This document shows positions 1 through 11,430 of a DNA stretch of 64,000 bases, piece by piece. Location: NCBI GenBank assembly GCA_012934845.2, contig WNNJ02000811.1, positions 27,019 through 91,018 on the forward strand, written 5' to 3'. The position numbers and the translations under genes were made by a program. The notes under the pieces are model-generated. The model ran no database searches. It was not told the DNA's origin and saw only the letters and a program-made list of their open reading frames with translations. The DNA is from Pomphorhynchus laevis (lineage: Eukaryota; Acanthocephala; Palaeacanthocephala; Echinorhynchida; Pomphorhynchidae). The first letter of the stretch is position 1. Each line of letters opens with the position of its first letter.

Positions 1-282
1 AACATCACAAAACAACATCAACATCACAAAACAACATCAACATCACAAAACAACATCAACATCACAAAACAACATCAACATCACAAAACAACATCAACAT
101 CACAAAACAACATCAACATCACAAAACAACATCAACATCACAAAACAACATCAACATCACAAAACAACCTCAACATCACAAAACAACCTCAACATCACAA
201 AACAACATCAACATCACAAAACAACATCAACATTACAAAACAGCCTCAACATCACAAAACAACCTCAACATCACAAAACAAC
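1..282. repeat. 19-bp minisatellite array
   Basis: About 15 head-to-tail copies of the unit AACATCACAAAACAACATC, with a few C/T changes in the last copies (CCTC for CATC). The array runs off the left edge, so its true length is unknown. The strand shown has almost no G, a marked strand asymmetry. It stops abruptly at about 282, next to a Cys-rich frame. Confidence 0.95.
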
Positions 283-322
283 CTGGGATGCCTCTATTGA
301 TTCCCACTGTTGAAAAATTATC

Positions 323-480
323 ATATTGAACATGCCAAGTGACAAGCCTTCAGTGATGCAGAAGTGCTGTTCGTCTAACGAACAAGCAGCCAAATGCAAA
401 GGTTGTCCATGTGCAAAGGGAAAGTTGTACTAACTGTAATGCACCAAATTGTACTAACAAAGCGGATCGACAATTCATGC
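323..480 (+). pseudogene. Cys-rich short frame beside the satellite
   Basis: An ATG at about 331 opens a short frame rich in Cys and Lys (CC, then CKGCPCAKGK). The Cys pattern then carries on in another frame (CTNCNAPNCTN, about 424-460), as if a base had been lost or gained. The spacing C-x2-C-x-C-x6-C-x2-C-x4-C resembles CXC/tesmin-type or other metal-binding Cys clusters, which also occur in some transposon proteins. I do not recognise a gene. It could be the start of an unrelated element cut by the LINE that follows. The evidence is weak. Confidence 0.25.
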
Positions 481-779
481 TACAGGATTCACGATCTTTG
501 GTGCTGGATCTGCCAAACCAAGCTCATCAACAATTACCGAAACAAAATGAAAGTCGACAACACGTTAGGCCAACTACTACAGTCCAGGGTAAAAACATAA
601 CTGAATATAATGTATCAAATGAAATTAATGGCAGCGATATAATGCCAGAGTTGTGTTCAATAAATGATAAAATGATGTATCTCAGTCGACTCAGACTGCT
701 GTTATACATGGACCATCAGCAAATGACAAAATATCTTACAAGCTATTGTCTTCTATCGTTTACTTACTAACTCCTTCGC

Positions 780-3700
780 CATCTACAAATCCCGTTCTTG
801 AAACTTCTCTCACACTCTATTCGTTTGAATACGGATGAAACTTCCCTTAATCTTCATCTTCCAAACAATGCAAACAGTAAAGGCCTTCATCTCTTACCTC
901 ATTTTTCCTATTCCTTCCCACATCTAAATACATCTCATACCTCTTTATTCTCTTCATGTACTCATTACTCTACCTCCAGCGTATCACTTCTCAATAATTT
1001 ACATCCTTCCGTCAAAATCATCTCCAGTGACATATCCGATCAACCGATTCAACAATCCACTACTGTCACACATGATCCAACCGTATCACTTCTCAATAAT
1101 TTACATCATTCCGTCAAAGTCATCTCCAGTAACATCTCCGATTAACCAATTCAACAATGCACTCCTGTCACACATGTTCCAAACTATCTCAATTCTTCTC
1201 TTAGCACCCCTGTCATTCCCACGTTTACCTCCTCTTCTAACTGTACTCCTACCAGGTATGTCCGTCTACCACTTCCACGTAATCGTTTTCCTTCGCGTGA
1301 TCGATGCATTATCATATCTAACTTAAAGCTTTCGAAACTGCCTCTCCTCTATGTCGCCTCGATGATGATGTATTTGATTTCAGGTCTATAATCTCAACCA
1401 TTCTTTCTGATGATAATCCATGCCTTTTTAATAATATAGCTACTGTATCTTTTAACCGTTTAAACAAATCTACTAAATTCAATAATCTCAGTTCTTCACT
1501 CCTAAATATCGTTTTCCGACATAGTTAACATGCATCCTTAGTACTCTCCTAACGTTTTAACCTCTTACCACTTCGCCTACTTGTCGTATCTTTCCAGACC
1601 GCTCCCCTTCTGATATTGCACAAGCGCCGGTCATCCATTCAATACGTCAAATCAACGGAAATTTTCACGTTGTACACACAAGGCCAAAAATTCGATGGCG
1701 TCCCGTCTCTCCCCCTGTTTTCTTCGCTAGTCGATCTCGCTCCTGAGCATACTGTTCGTCTTAGTTTATTCAACACTCGCTCCATGCTTCATAAAGCTGA
1801 TATGCTCCTTGATATCTTCGATCAATTATCTATCGATATTATCTGCATTACCGAATCCTGTCACTCTGACTCCGACGATCTTGACATTCGTCGTCTATGT
1901 CGCTCTGGTTGTTCTCTAGTTGAATCAGCTCGTCAAATTACATCTCATACATCTGCTGCGTCTAACCATGGCGGTATTGTTGCCATTGCTCGTCACCCAA
2001 TGTCTTTACGTAAAATTAAAGTTATAATCCGATACACTTCGTTCGAATTACTCATATGCAGATTATCAACGCCTTTCCCTCTGGAACTTGTGATTGTATA
2101 CCGTCCAGGTTCATTTTCCTCATCTCGTATCTTCTTTAACGACCTTGCAGATCTTATGTCTCACAGTTACTTGTCTTATACTCCTTCTTTTGTTCTCGGT
2201 GACTTTAACATTCGTGTTGATCGCCCGTCTGACTCCGACTCTATCACTTTAACTAATCTTTTTTCTGATTTTAACTATAAATTACTTTCAACAAGCCTAA
2301 CTCATATTCTCGGCGGTGCTCTCGACATCATTGCTGTTCCTAACTGCTTCAATGACTATAACCTCCTTGTCAATTACTGATCCTGGTTTGTCTGATCATT
2401 TCCTTGTCCTTCTTACTCTTACTCATCCCCATCCTCCTTCTCCACCTTTACCTTTATCTACACCAAGTCGACCCTGGAAGCTTCTCGATATCCCTATTCT
2501 CTGTTCTGCCACACTCAATTCTTCACTCTGTTCACTTCCACTTAACTATCTTTCTCCCGATGATCTATGCATTCTGTTTGATTATAAACTTATGTCTATC
2601 ATCAATAATCTTCTCCTAGTCGACTTAATCGTTCTCAGCGCTTGCGCCATGCTCCCTGGTTCGATTCAGACTGTAGTATTTCTAAGCGTCGGCTTCGTCA
2701 CTCTTTTCGTGTATTTAATCGCTTTCTTAAACTTTCTCCAACCTCACTAACTACAAATCTCTGTGCTTTCTATCTTTCTCTCCGCCGTTCCCATCTTATT
2801 CCTATGCGAACTAAACGTACACTATTTTGGCGAAATCAACTCGAGTCCTCTTCCAACTCTAAACCTCATTGGAAAATCATAAGCTCAATTATTTCACAAT
2901 CATCTACCCCTTGCAACATAAATCCTGATGAATTTTCCTCTTATCTGCAATCTAAGCTATCTAATTAAATTTCCGTTCTACCCATATGCCCCTTGTATCC
3001 TCTCATCTCTTTAAATACTTCCCTTCCAGAGCTATTCCACCTTCTTCCCGTTTCGTCTGACGAAGTTTCTTCGGTTTTTCTATCATTGACTAATAAAACC
3101 TCTCCTTCTGACCGAATTCCCATTCACTTGTTTAAAAAAATCTGCTCATCTATATCACCCTACCTAACCACTTTGTTGAACTTGTCTATCCGCAATCGCA
3201 CATTCCCTTCACAACTGGAAATGTGACACTATCGCCCTCTCATCAGAAAGCAATCTCTCTACCCTTCACTACCATCTTCGTATCGTCCTATCTCACTTCT
3301 ACCAACCCTCTCTAAACTCCTTGAGCGTCTTGTTCTCAAGTAAGTTAATGCATATCTATTTTCCACCAACTTGTTCCATCCAATTCAAGCTGCTTTTTGC
3401 TCTAATCACTATACTGAAATTGGCTGTCTTAAAGTTTATAACGACTTTCTCATATCGCGCGATCATAAATTATGTAGTGTCATAGTTTCTCTTGATCTAT
3501 CGTCTGCTTTTGACATAGTCGATCACTCGATTCTTCTTCATCGTCTTCGTCATGATTATGGCTTCTATTTACCCACTGTATTATGATTTTCTTCATATCT
3601 ATCAAACCATACATTTCGCGTATATTCTAACTATTCTCTCCCCCATCCTTAGTCCATCACGTTCAGTGTTCCACGAGGATCAGTATTAGGCCCTATGCTT

Positions 3701-4005
3701 TTCTCTCTTCTTCTCTGTGATTTGTCTTCTATTTTTCATAAATTGATTACTTATAAATTTAACTTCCATGTTATGCAATATGCTGATGACATTCTCATCT
3801 ATGCTCACGCACCTGCTTATCGTATTCATGATCTTAGTGTTTCTGCTTCCAACTGTCTTGCCTCGATTTTCAATCATCTTTCTTCTCTTCGTCTTTCTCT
3901 GAATCCTAAAAATCAAATATAATGTGGATCCTTACTCGACGCTTCTGCGTAGAACCTTCCTCCGTATCATTAAATTCTACAATTCTCCTTATCGTTGACA
4001 ATCTC
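780..4005 (+). mobile_element. LINE family 1, copy A (3'-truncated)
   Basis: A broken CR1/Jockey-like non-LTR retrotransposon. ORF1 remains lie at about 798-1610 (Ser/Thr/Pro-rich part, then the RRM-like RCIIISN at about 1305). ORF2 remains lie at 1616-3960. The endonuclease reads LFNTRS, CITES, GDFNIRVD and SDHFLV; the reverse transcriptase reads SLDLSSAFDIVDH at about 3490 and MQYADD at about 3775. It closely matches the full copy at 26016-30697 in protein and DNA. ORF2 is split over at least four frames by stops and frameshifts. The end after the YADD region is missing and the homology stops at a hairpin at 4009. LINEs normally lose 5' ends, so the loss of the 3' end points to a later deletion or rearrangement. 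Confidence 0.9.
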
Positions 4006-4008
4006 CCA

Positions 4009-4056
4009 ATCGTTTTAAGCTGATTGTATGGAAACCCATACAATCAGCTTAACGAT
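4009..4056. repeat. Perfect short hairpin at the LINE A break
   Basis: The arms are AAGCTGATTGTATGG (about 4017-4031) and CCATACAATCAGCTT (about 4036-4050), with an ATCG/CGAT outer extension and a 4-base loop. The hairpin sits exactly where homology to LINE family 1 ends. It could be a fold-back formed when a break was repaired, or the tip of a small foldback element. Confidence 0.8.
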
Positions 4057-4800
4057 AGCACTTACTTCACCTGTAAATCTTATCAGAGATAGGAATCCTC
4101 TACCAAAAACGTATATGGACGGAGAACTCGTTGTTGGACAGCGCTAGACCAATACTTTTGCTGGATATTCATTGCAGCCACGTGAGGAGTTAAGACTGAA
4201 GTAAGCACGCTTTATCAGCCTCATTTGATTTCGATTTTAATAGATCCTACGTGACTGAGTCAATAAGAAAAGATAACCTTCCCTGCGCTGTCAACACACC
4301 GAACTTAGTTGAAACTCCCTCTAACGCGGTTTTTGATGCGTTTTATACAGGAAATTTAGCATGAACGACTTGACGAATTCAGACCAGCCAATCGGATAAC
4401 TATTAGCGAAAAACTAAAACCACGCACAAATGTACAGGGTTGTTGACAAATATCATTTATGGTTCGAACATCGTTTGTGTTTCCTATAAGTTATGCCTAA
4501 CCCCAGTTAAAAGTCAATCTTATCTTGAAACATTTTGAGGGGATGAAATTCAGTGCATGAGCACTGAGGTTGCCCCGATATTGCCATCATCCAAATACCA
4601 ACTGTTAAAATAGATGACCTCTATTTTGTAAATCTGTGTAACTGGATGGCTTGCTATTAAGAATAGTAGATGACCGAGTGGGTCACCCTTCCGAACTACA
4701 TATTCAGACTTTAAATTTGAAATAAAAATAATTTTATGAATTTGCTAATAAATAATGTAAGATGTAAGATGTAGTAAATAAGAATTACTTTTCTTTCAGA
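4057..4800. other. No gene seen
   Basis: All six frames are broken by stops. Base composition is less AT-rich up to about 4700, which suggests decayed element DNA, but I recognise no family. Confidence 0.5.
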
Positions 4801-4801
4801 A

Positions 4802-4880
4802 GTTGTCCTCTATATGCCCAATTGGCAAAAACATCATCATCGGACTAGCATTAAAGCTTAGATGCTTACTGTGTGTTTAC
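4802..4880 (+). repeat. Terminal-type repeat, copy 1
   Basis: About 75 bp starting GTTGTCCTCT and running through CATCATCGGACTAGCAT and GATGCTTACTGTGTGTTTA. It occurs four times: here and at 5142 in this direction, and inverted at 8328 and 9298. Pairs facing each other like this are what the ends of DNA transposons (TIRs) look like. Confidence 0.75.
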
Positions 4881-4937
4881 GTTGTTAAATATTAAGATTA
4901 CGTTGTTATATATTATGCTTACGTTGTAAAGTAAATG

Positions 4938-6360
4938 TTAATCTGATAAACGTATAATTTGTTACAAATACAACTGGTTGTGTGATTTATTTTAATTATA
5001 AATAAGTTACAATTTAAATAATCTGCTCTTCATACAACCATGTAGATACGAGTATAGGAAAATCAACTCACTGTAAAGTTATGGTAATACGCTAATCAAA
5101 CAAACGTTGCATATGAATGCATTAAATTTTTCCGTTTTTGTTAGTCGTCCTCTGTTTTGCCCAATGGACAAAAACATCATCATCGGACTAGCATAAAAGC
5201 TTAGATGCTTACTGTGTATTAGAGCTGTTTAAATTTTTTGTTCTGAATAATTTGCAAAACTACGCTTTACATACATTAACTCTAAATGCATTTTTGTAAT
5301 TTTAACAATTTTGATTAAAACATAATTGAATATTTAACTATCCGATAAAGTCATTTATTAAAAAATGCATCAGTTCAGTAAATGTTAATCTAATAAACGT
5401 ATAATTCGTTACAAATACAATCGTTTGCGCAATTTATTTCGATTATATATAGGTTACAATTTAAATAATCTGCTCTTCATACAACCATGTAGATGCTATG
5501 ATATCTTCATTGATGTAATGTTATAGTTAAAGTGTATATTTAATTGCGAATAATAGACAAAGTCAAATATCAACAGTTAAAGTGGATTTTATAATGCAAA
5601 TCATCAAATATCAAATGTTCAACAAATTCAAAGGTCCTGAAACATTAGTTATTCTACTGATCAGCGATTTATATTTTTAATGGAAATCAGATCATATATT
5701 GAGTCAATGCATTTTAAACGATGTAAATTTTGACTATCCGATAAAGTCATTTATTAAAAAATGTATCAGTTCACTAAATGTTAATCTAATAAACGTATAA
5801 TTTGTTACAAATACAACTGGTTGCGCAATTTATTTCAATTATATATAGGTTACAATTTAAATAATCTGCTTTTCATACAAGCATGAATATGCTCTGATAT
5901 CTTCATTGATGTAATGTTATAGTTAAAGTGTATCTTTAATTGCGAATAATAGACAAAGTCAAATATCAACAGTTAAAGTGGATTTTATAATGCAAATCAT
6001 CAAATATCAAATGTTCAACAAATTCAAAGGTCCTGAAACATTAGTTATTCTACTGATCAGCGATTTATATTTTTAATGGAAATCAGATCATATATTGAGT
6101 CAATGCATTTTAAACGATGTAAATTTTGACTATCCGATAAAGTCATTTATTAAAAAATGTATCAGTTCAGTAAATGTTAATCTAATAAACGTATAATTTG
6201 TTACAAATACAACTGGTTGTGTGATTTGTTTTAATTATAAATAAGTTACAATTTAAATAATCTGCTTTTCATACAAGCATGAATATGCTCTGATATCTTC
6301 ATTGATGTAATGTTATAGTTAAAGTGTATCTTTAATTGCGAATAATAGACAAAGTCAAAT
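4938..6360 (+). repeat. 396-bp tandem repeat, about 2.6 units plus a detached part
   Basis: The marker TCCGATAAAGTCATTTATTA recurs at 5341, 5737 and 6133, giving a period of exactly 396 bp. Units 1 and 2 are complete and nearly identical; unit 3 breaks off near 6360. A detached part of the same unit (AACGTATAATTTGTTACAAA and on) lies at 4938-5055, and an inverted piece lies at about 8205-8275. No frame is open through the unit. Confidence 0.9.
5142..5221 (+). repeat. Terminal-type repeat, copy 2
   Basis: Same 75-bp sequence and direction as at 4802, with a slightly different start (GTCGTCCTCT). The stretch CATCATCGGACTAGCAT is identical. Confidence 0.75.
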
Positions 6361-8204
6361 ATTTTACAAAAATGTAAAATGAGGAGCCAGTACAAACATT
6401 TAAAATTATTTCTTAACAGAAAGAATACTACTGTCAAATTCTTATTTAACGGCAAAAAGCCACTTTCAGGCAGAAATATTTTTAAAAATATTAAAATAAT
6501 AATTCTCAAATTTATTTTGAAATAGAAAAGAAATTATTATTAGCTTCAAAAGGTTTTGTTACTTGTTAAGAAGCTTTCATTTATGGTAAAAATGGGAAAT
6601 AATATTTGATTCACTGTCATGTATGAAACGCAGAGTACAGAGAGAATGTTGTTGTTCGTTATTTAAATAAATTAGTTGTTATTTAGTAAATTACTTATTA
6701 AAATAAATCGCGTCAACGATGGGAGATACAAAAATTGTTTTTTTAAGATACAAAAATATATTTTTTTAATATATTTTTAATTTGAAGTGAATTAAAATTG
6801 TTAATTGGCAAAATAATCAGAGCTAAAAAATTTTAAAGGTTTAACTAACAGTAAAATTTCAGCTTTCATGTAGTTTCTATTAATTAATCGTTTCTATTAA
6901 TTTCTAGTACTGAAGATATCAGTGGACAACACAAAAGTTAAGGCAAATGTATTTGGATGGATCGTGAATCATACCGCCTGGAAGAATATGAACATTATGA
7001 ATATCATAATGTTATTTTAAGAATATGAAGAATATTAGTTAAGCTCGTTTACACCAATCAGCGTTTTTGTAAACTAAGAATGTACACATTATGTTCTTGA
7101 AGGCAGAACTCCAAAAATTATGTTCTAAGCATGTTGTTCTTAATGATGCATTGTATCAAATACTACTTTTTAAACATTTTATAGTTTGCAACAAAACAAA
7201 CTTTTGCATTTAGAACTAAAAAGGCTTTATTTGATCAATTAAGAATTGGATCAAATTAATGAGGATTCCATATATAAGAAAGTTTACTGTAGACTAAATT
7301 AGAAAATGCCAAAGACATCAAATTAGCGCTTTTTATAAACAAAGCAGGTACGTATCACGTTCTTTGAAGCAAAAACCCAAAATTAAATCACTGGTTAGCT
7401 TGAAAAAAAATGAAAAATACGATATATTGAGTAAATATTTACTTAAAAGATTACTAGGCAACCAAGCTACGAATAAAGAGTATAAAACTGCTAGATTTAA
7501 ATTCGTTTTATGATGTGATACACGACAATAAACTTTTCATTCTAAACAAATTTGCATGACACATATCCCATACATTTTTTAATGAAATTGATTTAATTTT
7601 ATAATTAAATAATCTTTGTAATTTACGAGTTAGAGCAAACATTGTTTTCGTATAAATCGCGATGGAACAGGAACTATAACTAAAAATGATGTTTCTTCTA
7701 TTATAAACTGCTAAGATCGCTGATAACAAATAAGGATTTTACTATTTGAATATTTCAATGGAAAATATACATCGATGATCAGTAGAATAACTAAAATTTC
7801 AGAACCTTTAGATTCATAGACTAATTTGATATTTCATAATATGCATTAAAAAACCACTCTAAGTGGATTGACAACTTCATATGTTTTACACATATTATTA
7901 AACCATGAAATTGTTAGTTTTAATATTTCAAACTTCAATAAGAATGATAAAATTACGTCTTGATAATGTAGAGCGAATGTTACATTACGTGATGACATTC
8001 TAAAATTATAAACATTCAAATTATGCACTGTATAACATCTAATTAAAAATCATTCATATTCGCATTTGTAAAATAATTACATAACTTATGGTTTATATTT
8101 TAGCATGTCATTGTGCACTTGAATCTCGAAATCTACTCTATAATGATTACGTAACATCACTGAAGAAATCATAACAATTACCTGCTTGTTTGAAAAGTGA
8201 AGTA
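6361..8204. other. AT-rich filler inside the repeat cluster
   Basis: Only short frames rich in Ile, Phe, Asn and Lys, as expected by chance in AT-rich DNA. No transposase motif was seen. This is probably the interior of a non-autonomous element bounded by the 75-bp repeats. Confidence 0.5.
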
Positions 8205-8327
8205 TTTAAATTGTAACTTATAATTAAAAAAACGAGCAAACGGTTGTATTTGTAACAAATTATACGTTCGTCAAGTTTATAAACTATTCTGAACAAACTA
8301 TTCTGAACAAAACATTATAAGAAATTT

Positions 8328-8397
8328 AACACACAGTAAGCATCTGAGCTTTTATGCTAGTCCGATGAAGATGTTTTTGTCCATTGGACATAACAGA
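8328..8397 (-). repeat. Terminal-type repeat, copy 3 (inverted)
   Basis: Reverse complement of the repeat at 4802 and 5142: ACACAGTAAGCATCT, then GCTAGTCCGATGAAGATG, then TTGTCCATTGG. With copy 2 it bounds a unit of about 3.25 kb. Confidence 0.75.
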
Positions 8398-9297
8398 TAT
8401 ATTGGTTATAACAATTAACTTTTAAAATCGAAATTTTTGTATCTTTCGTATAGCATTGCAATAAACGGCAAATAAATCTAAAACGAGCTATCAAAACGAA
8501 TCTGTAATTACGTCATTAATAAAATTCATAGAAAAGGAAATTTTAATAAACGACTAGCAATTTTCACTATTTATATCATATTCGACAAATTATATTTACT
8601 TTTAAAAAGTGTGTATAAAAAGTGTATCAAACTATCTTTATCGTATGCGAATTCATGATATGCAGTATATCAGAGAACGCAGAAATTAAAGAACATTTTA
8701 TTTTGTCGCTTTCTAAATTATATATTTATGTATATTATCATACATTTGATCATTAGAAAGGCAGTTTCAGTGCAAATTGTAAATACATTTCCACATAAAA
8801 TGCAATTAATATAACAAAACTTATTTTAGTTAAATTTAAAAAGTTATTATATTTTTAATGAACTTAGCAAATATCAAAATAGTCCAATTATAATTAAAAA
8901 GGCGCAAACATTTAAACGTTCGTTTTAATGTCGCAAAATATGAGAAATTTACGTATGTAAATGTACGATGTCTTACGTAATATTAACTGATGTATACGTA
9001 GAATGTGTAATTGTTTTGTTCTAGTCCAAGGTTAAACTTCACTCTAAATTTATATTTTATAATAATGCTCTTTTTCAATATTGAAATAAAGCATTTTTGA
9101 AGGTGAATTTGTTTCGTACAATCCACTGCACCAATTATAATTCCCATTACAAATGTATTTTGTAATAAATTATACTTAATATCACAATGTGTATTTATAG
9201 CTTAAAACTAAAGTAATTTAAACAACCAAAGTATGCTATAATTTAAGGTAAATCTTGTATGCTCTTAATTACGAACACTAAAAAAATATTTACAGCT
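8398..9297. other. AT-rich, no gene seen
   Basis: Contains one further diverged piece of the element edge (ATATCAGAGAACGCAGAAATTAAAG at about 8667, as beside copy 4). No coding frame could be supported. Confidence 0.45.
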
Positions 9298-9378
9298 TAA
9301 ACACACAGTAAGCATCTTAGCATCCATGCTAGTCCGATGAAGATGTTATGTCCATGTGGCATATCAGAGGACAACACA
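9298..9378 (-). repeat. Terminal-type repeat, copy 4 (inverted)
   Basis: Inverted copy ending AGAGGACAAC, the exact complement of the outer tip of copy 1 (GTTGTCCTCT). Copies 1 and 4 bound a unit of about 4.58 kb that contains the 2/3 pair. Confidence 0.75.
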
Positions 9379-9589
9379 GAAATTAAAGAAAATTTTATTT
9401 TGACGATATAATTATTTCTTCATGGTTATCAATATATATTTAATCATTAGAAATAATCAAATAAAATCGCTGTATTTTTCTCACTTAAAGTAGTGAGTAA
9501 AATAGTATGAAAAATATTGGTAAATAAAATAATAAAATAATGAGAAAACTAGTTTTCCTCGTTTAAAATTGTATGAATAATTGAACACA

Positions 9590-11430
9590 TTTAGAAACAA
9601 AAAAGCGGGGAATGGGTTTGTGGGATAGAAAGGATGTGATTGAGCAAATAGGGGAAGGAAGTTTATCCAACAGTAGAGGACATCAATAAGAGAACGCCGT
9701 AAACAAGTTGAGGAAAATGAAGGCAAAAAATGCAGAATCAATTCTCCTGCTAATCGATAAGATGAACAGGAGACTAAGAATAAAGGAGATGATGCAGAAA
9801 TTATGGTTACATGTAATGCTAGAGAGATGGCCAATAAGAGATTAAAGAATCGGTCCGAGCAAATAACCTTGAGGAACGCCAAAGTAGAGAGGAATGTGTA
9901 GAGAAAGACGTGGAATAAACACGTAAAATCGTTCAGAAATAAAGGATGAGAAGCAGAATACAGTGGCAGTTTAAAATCCATATTTGCAGCGAATACGATG
10001 AACGAGGATGGAATGACTAACAATGTCAAACACATAAGAAATATCGACGGAAATTACGGCACTGCAGAGTTTCTTGTCACGATGAAAAAGTAGTCAGAGA
10101 AAACTTGTTTGCAGACCAACTCATTAGAATGGTGAGATCAGAAAGCAAATTGAAAAAGAAAGATATAGTTTGGACGAAGAGAGAAAGATGTTAACCCGGT
10201 ATAACACAACGCGTTCAATAAGTTAAAAGGTAGTCGGAATATTAAAGATAGGGTAATATGAGGAAGGCATCAAAGGATTAAGGAAGAGATTCTCGAGTAG
10301 TGGTCAAACAATGGCGGATTTACAAACAAGAAGAAAAGATCCATTTCGAATAAAAGAGTTAAAAAATAAAGTTTAGAAAAAAGGCAAGTTTTGTGACAAA
10401 GCTTTTAGTATATATAACGATAATCAGCAGATGTTTTGAAGGTAAAAATAAAAGCACACGAGAAATCTCGTTGAAAGATATAGGAAGAAGATGAAAGAGT
10501 TTAGGCAGACGAATATCCAGTAAAGAAGACGGGATAGAAGAAAAATGAATGCCTAGGATAGCTTAATCTAGTTTAGATTGAAGATAAACAGAAAATTTAT
10601 AGGGATCGCGAGTGCTAACAGAGGTAGAACGCGAAAGTATGTTGTTGAGTATTTCATTTTAATCTTGAATTAGAGGAAGACGGAAGCGTGTACTTCATAT
10701 AAAGCAAAGATTTACTAAGCTAGAGGGAACGGTAAGATCTGCAAAGAGCTAAATAGTTGCTGTGAATATCAATGGTGATAGAAGTGTGAGAACGCTTGAT
10801 GAAATGAAGGTTTGTTCTAGACGAACTACGTACATAGACTTCGAACAAGTAAGTCAAAGTCAAGACTTCGCGCATAGTACGTTTAACAGGGAGTAAAATG
10901 TTGAAATGGACGAATATTGTCGAGTAAAGAGAGTTTCGAATCAAAGACATTAGACGGCTAGTACGGAAGCGAACTTTTAACACTTTGAAGGTCACGAAGT
11001 AGGAGATTGCATGGATCGAGATAGATACAATTGTAGAAGTGAAATTCCCCAAAAAGTGATATGATCAACAATAGAAGAACGGTCGAAATAATAAATACCA
11101 AAGGAGCAGAGATAGAAAGGAAAGTGATAACCCTAAGATGTTACGCTTAAAATGATCGTGTATAATACACTAAACGAGGAATGATGCTTGGAGATGGAGA
11201 GAAGAAAATTCGTAGAAGAGGCGGAGAGATCATCGATAAGATGATCAGGAGACGTAAGCGTCGAACCGAGATGTCACTACTATCAAGACGTCAATATCAT
11301 TGAGGCAAAGCATATCCAATGTCTGTTGGTAGAAAAGGTGAAGTACTGAGTCGACTTTATTCGGAATAAAGCGGATGTTTAGAATGTTTAATGATGTAAC
11401 AATCATTTTTTATTTGAAAACGAAAAAGAA
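9590..11430 (-). mobile_element. LINE family 1-like, old copy D1
   Basis: A heavily decayed LINE ORF2 on the minus strand. Visible landmarks are an endonuclease N-terminus (LNIRFIPNKVDSVLHLF, near 11400-11340), an RT motif A remnant at about 10030-10080, and RT motif B as GVPQGYLLGP near 9855-9885. Many stops and shifts separate them. Its N-terminal segment repeats that of the neighbouring copy at 12150, so this is a second element rather than the continuation of one. Confidence 0.7.

Noticed and set aside
4060-4560. C-terminal exons of the CHK1-like kinase
   Set aside because: Both strands were read for the regulatory domain. All frames are full of stops and nothing resembles it.
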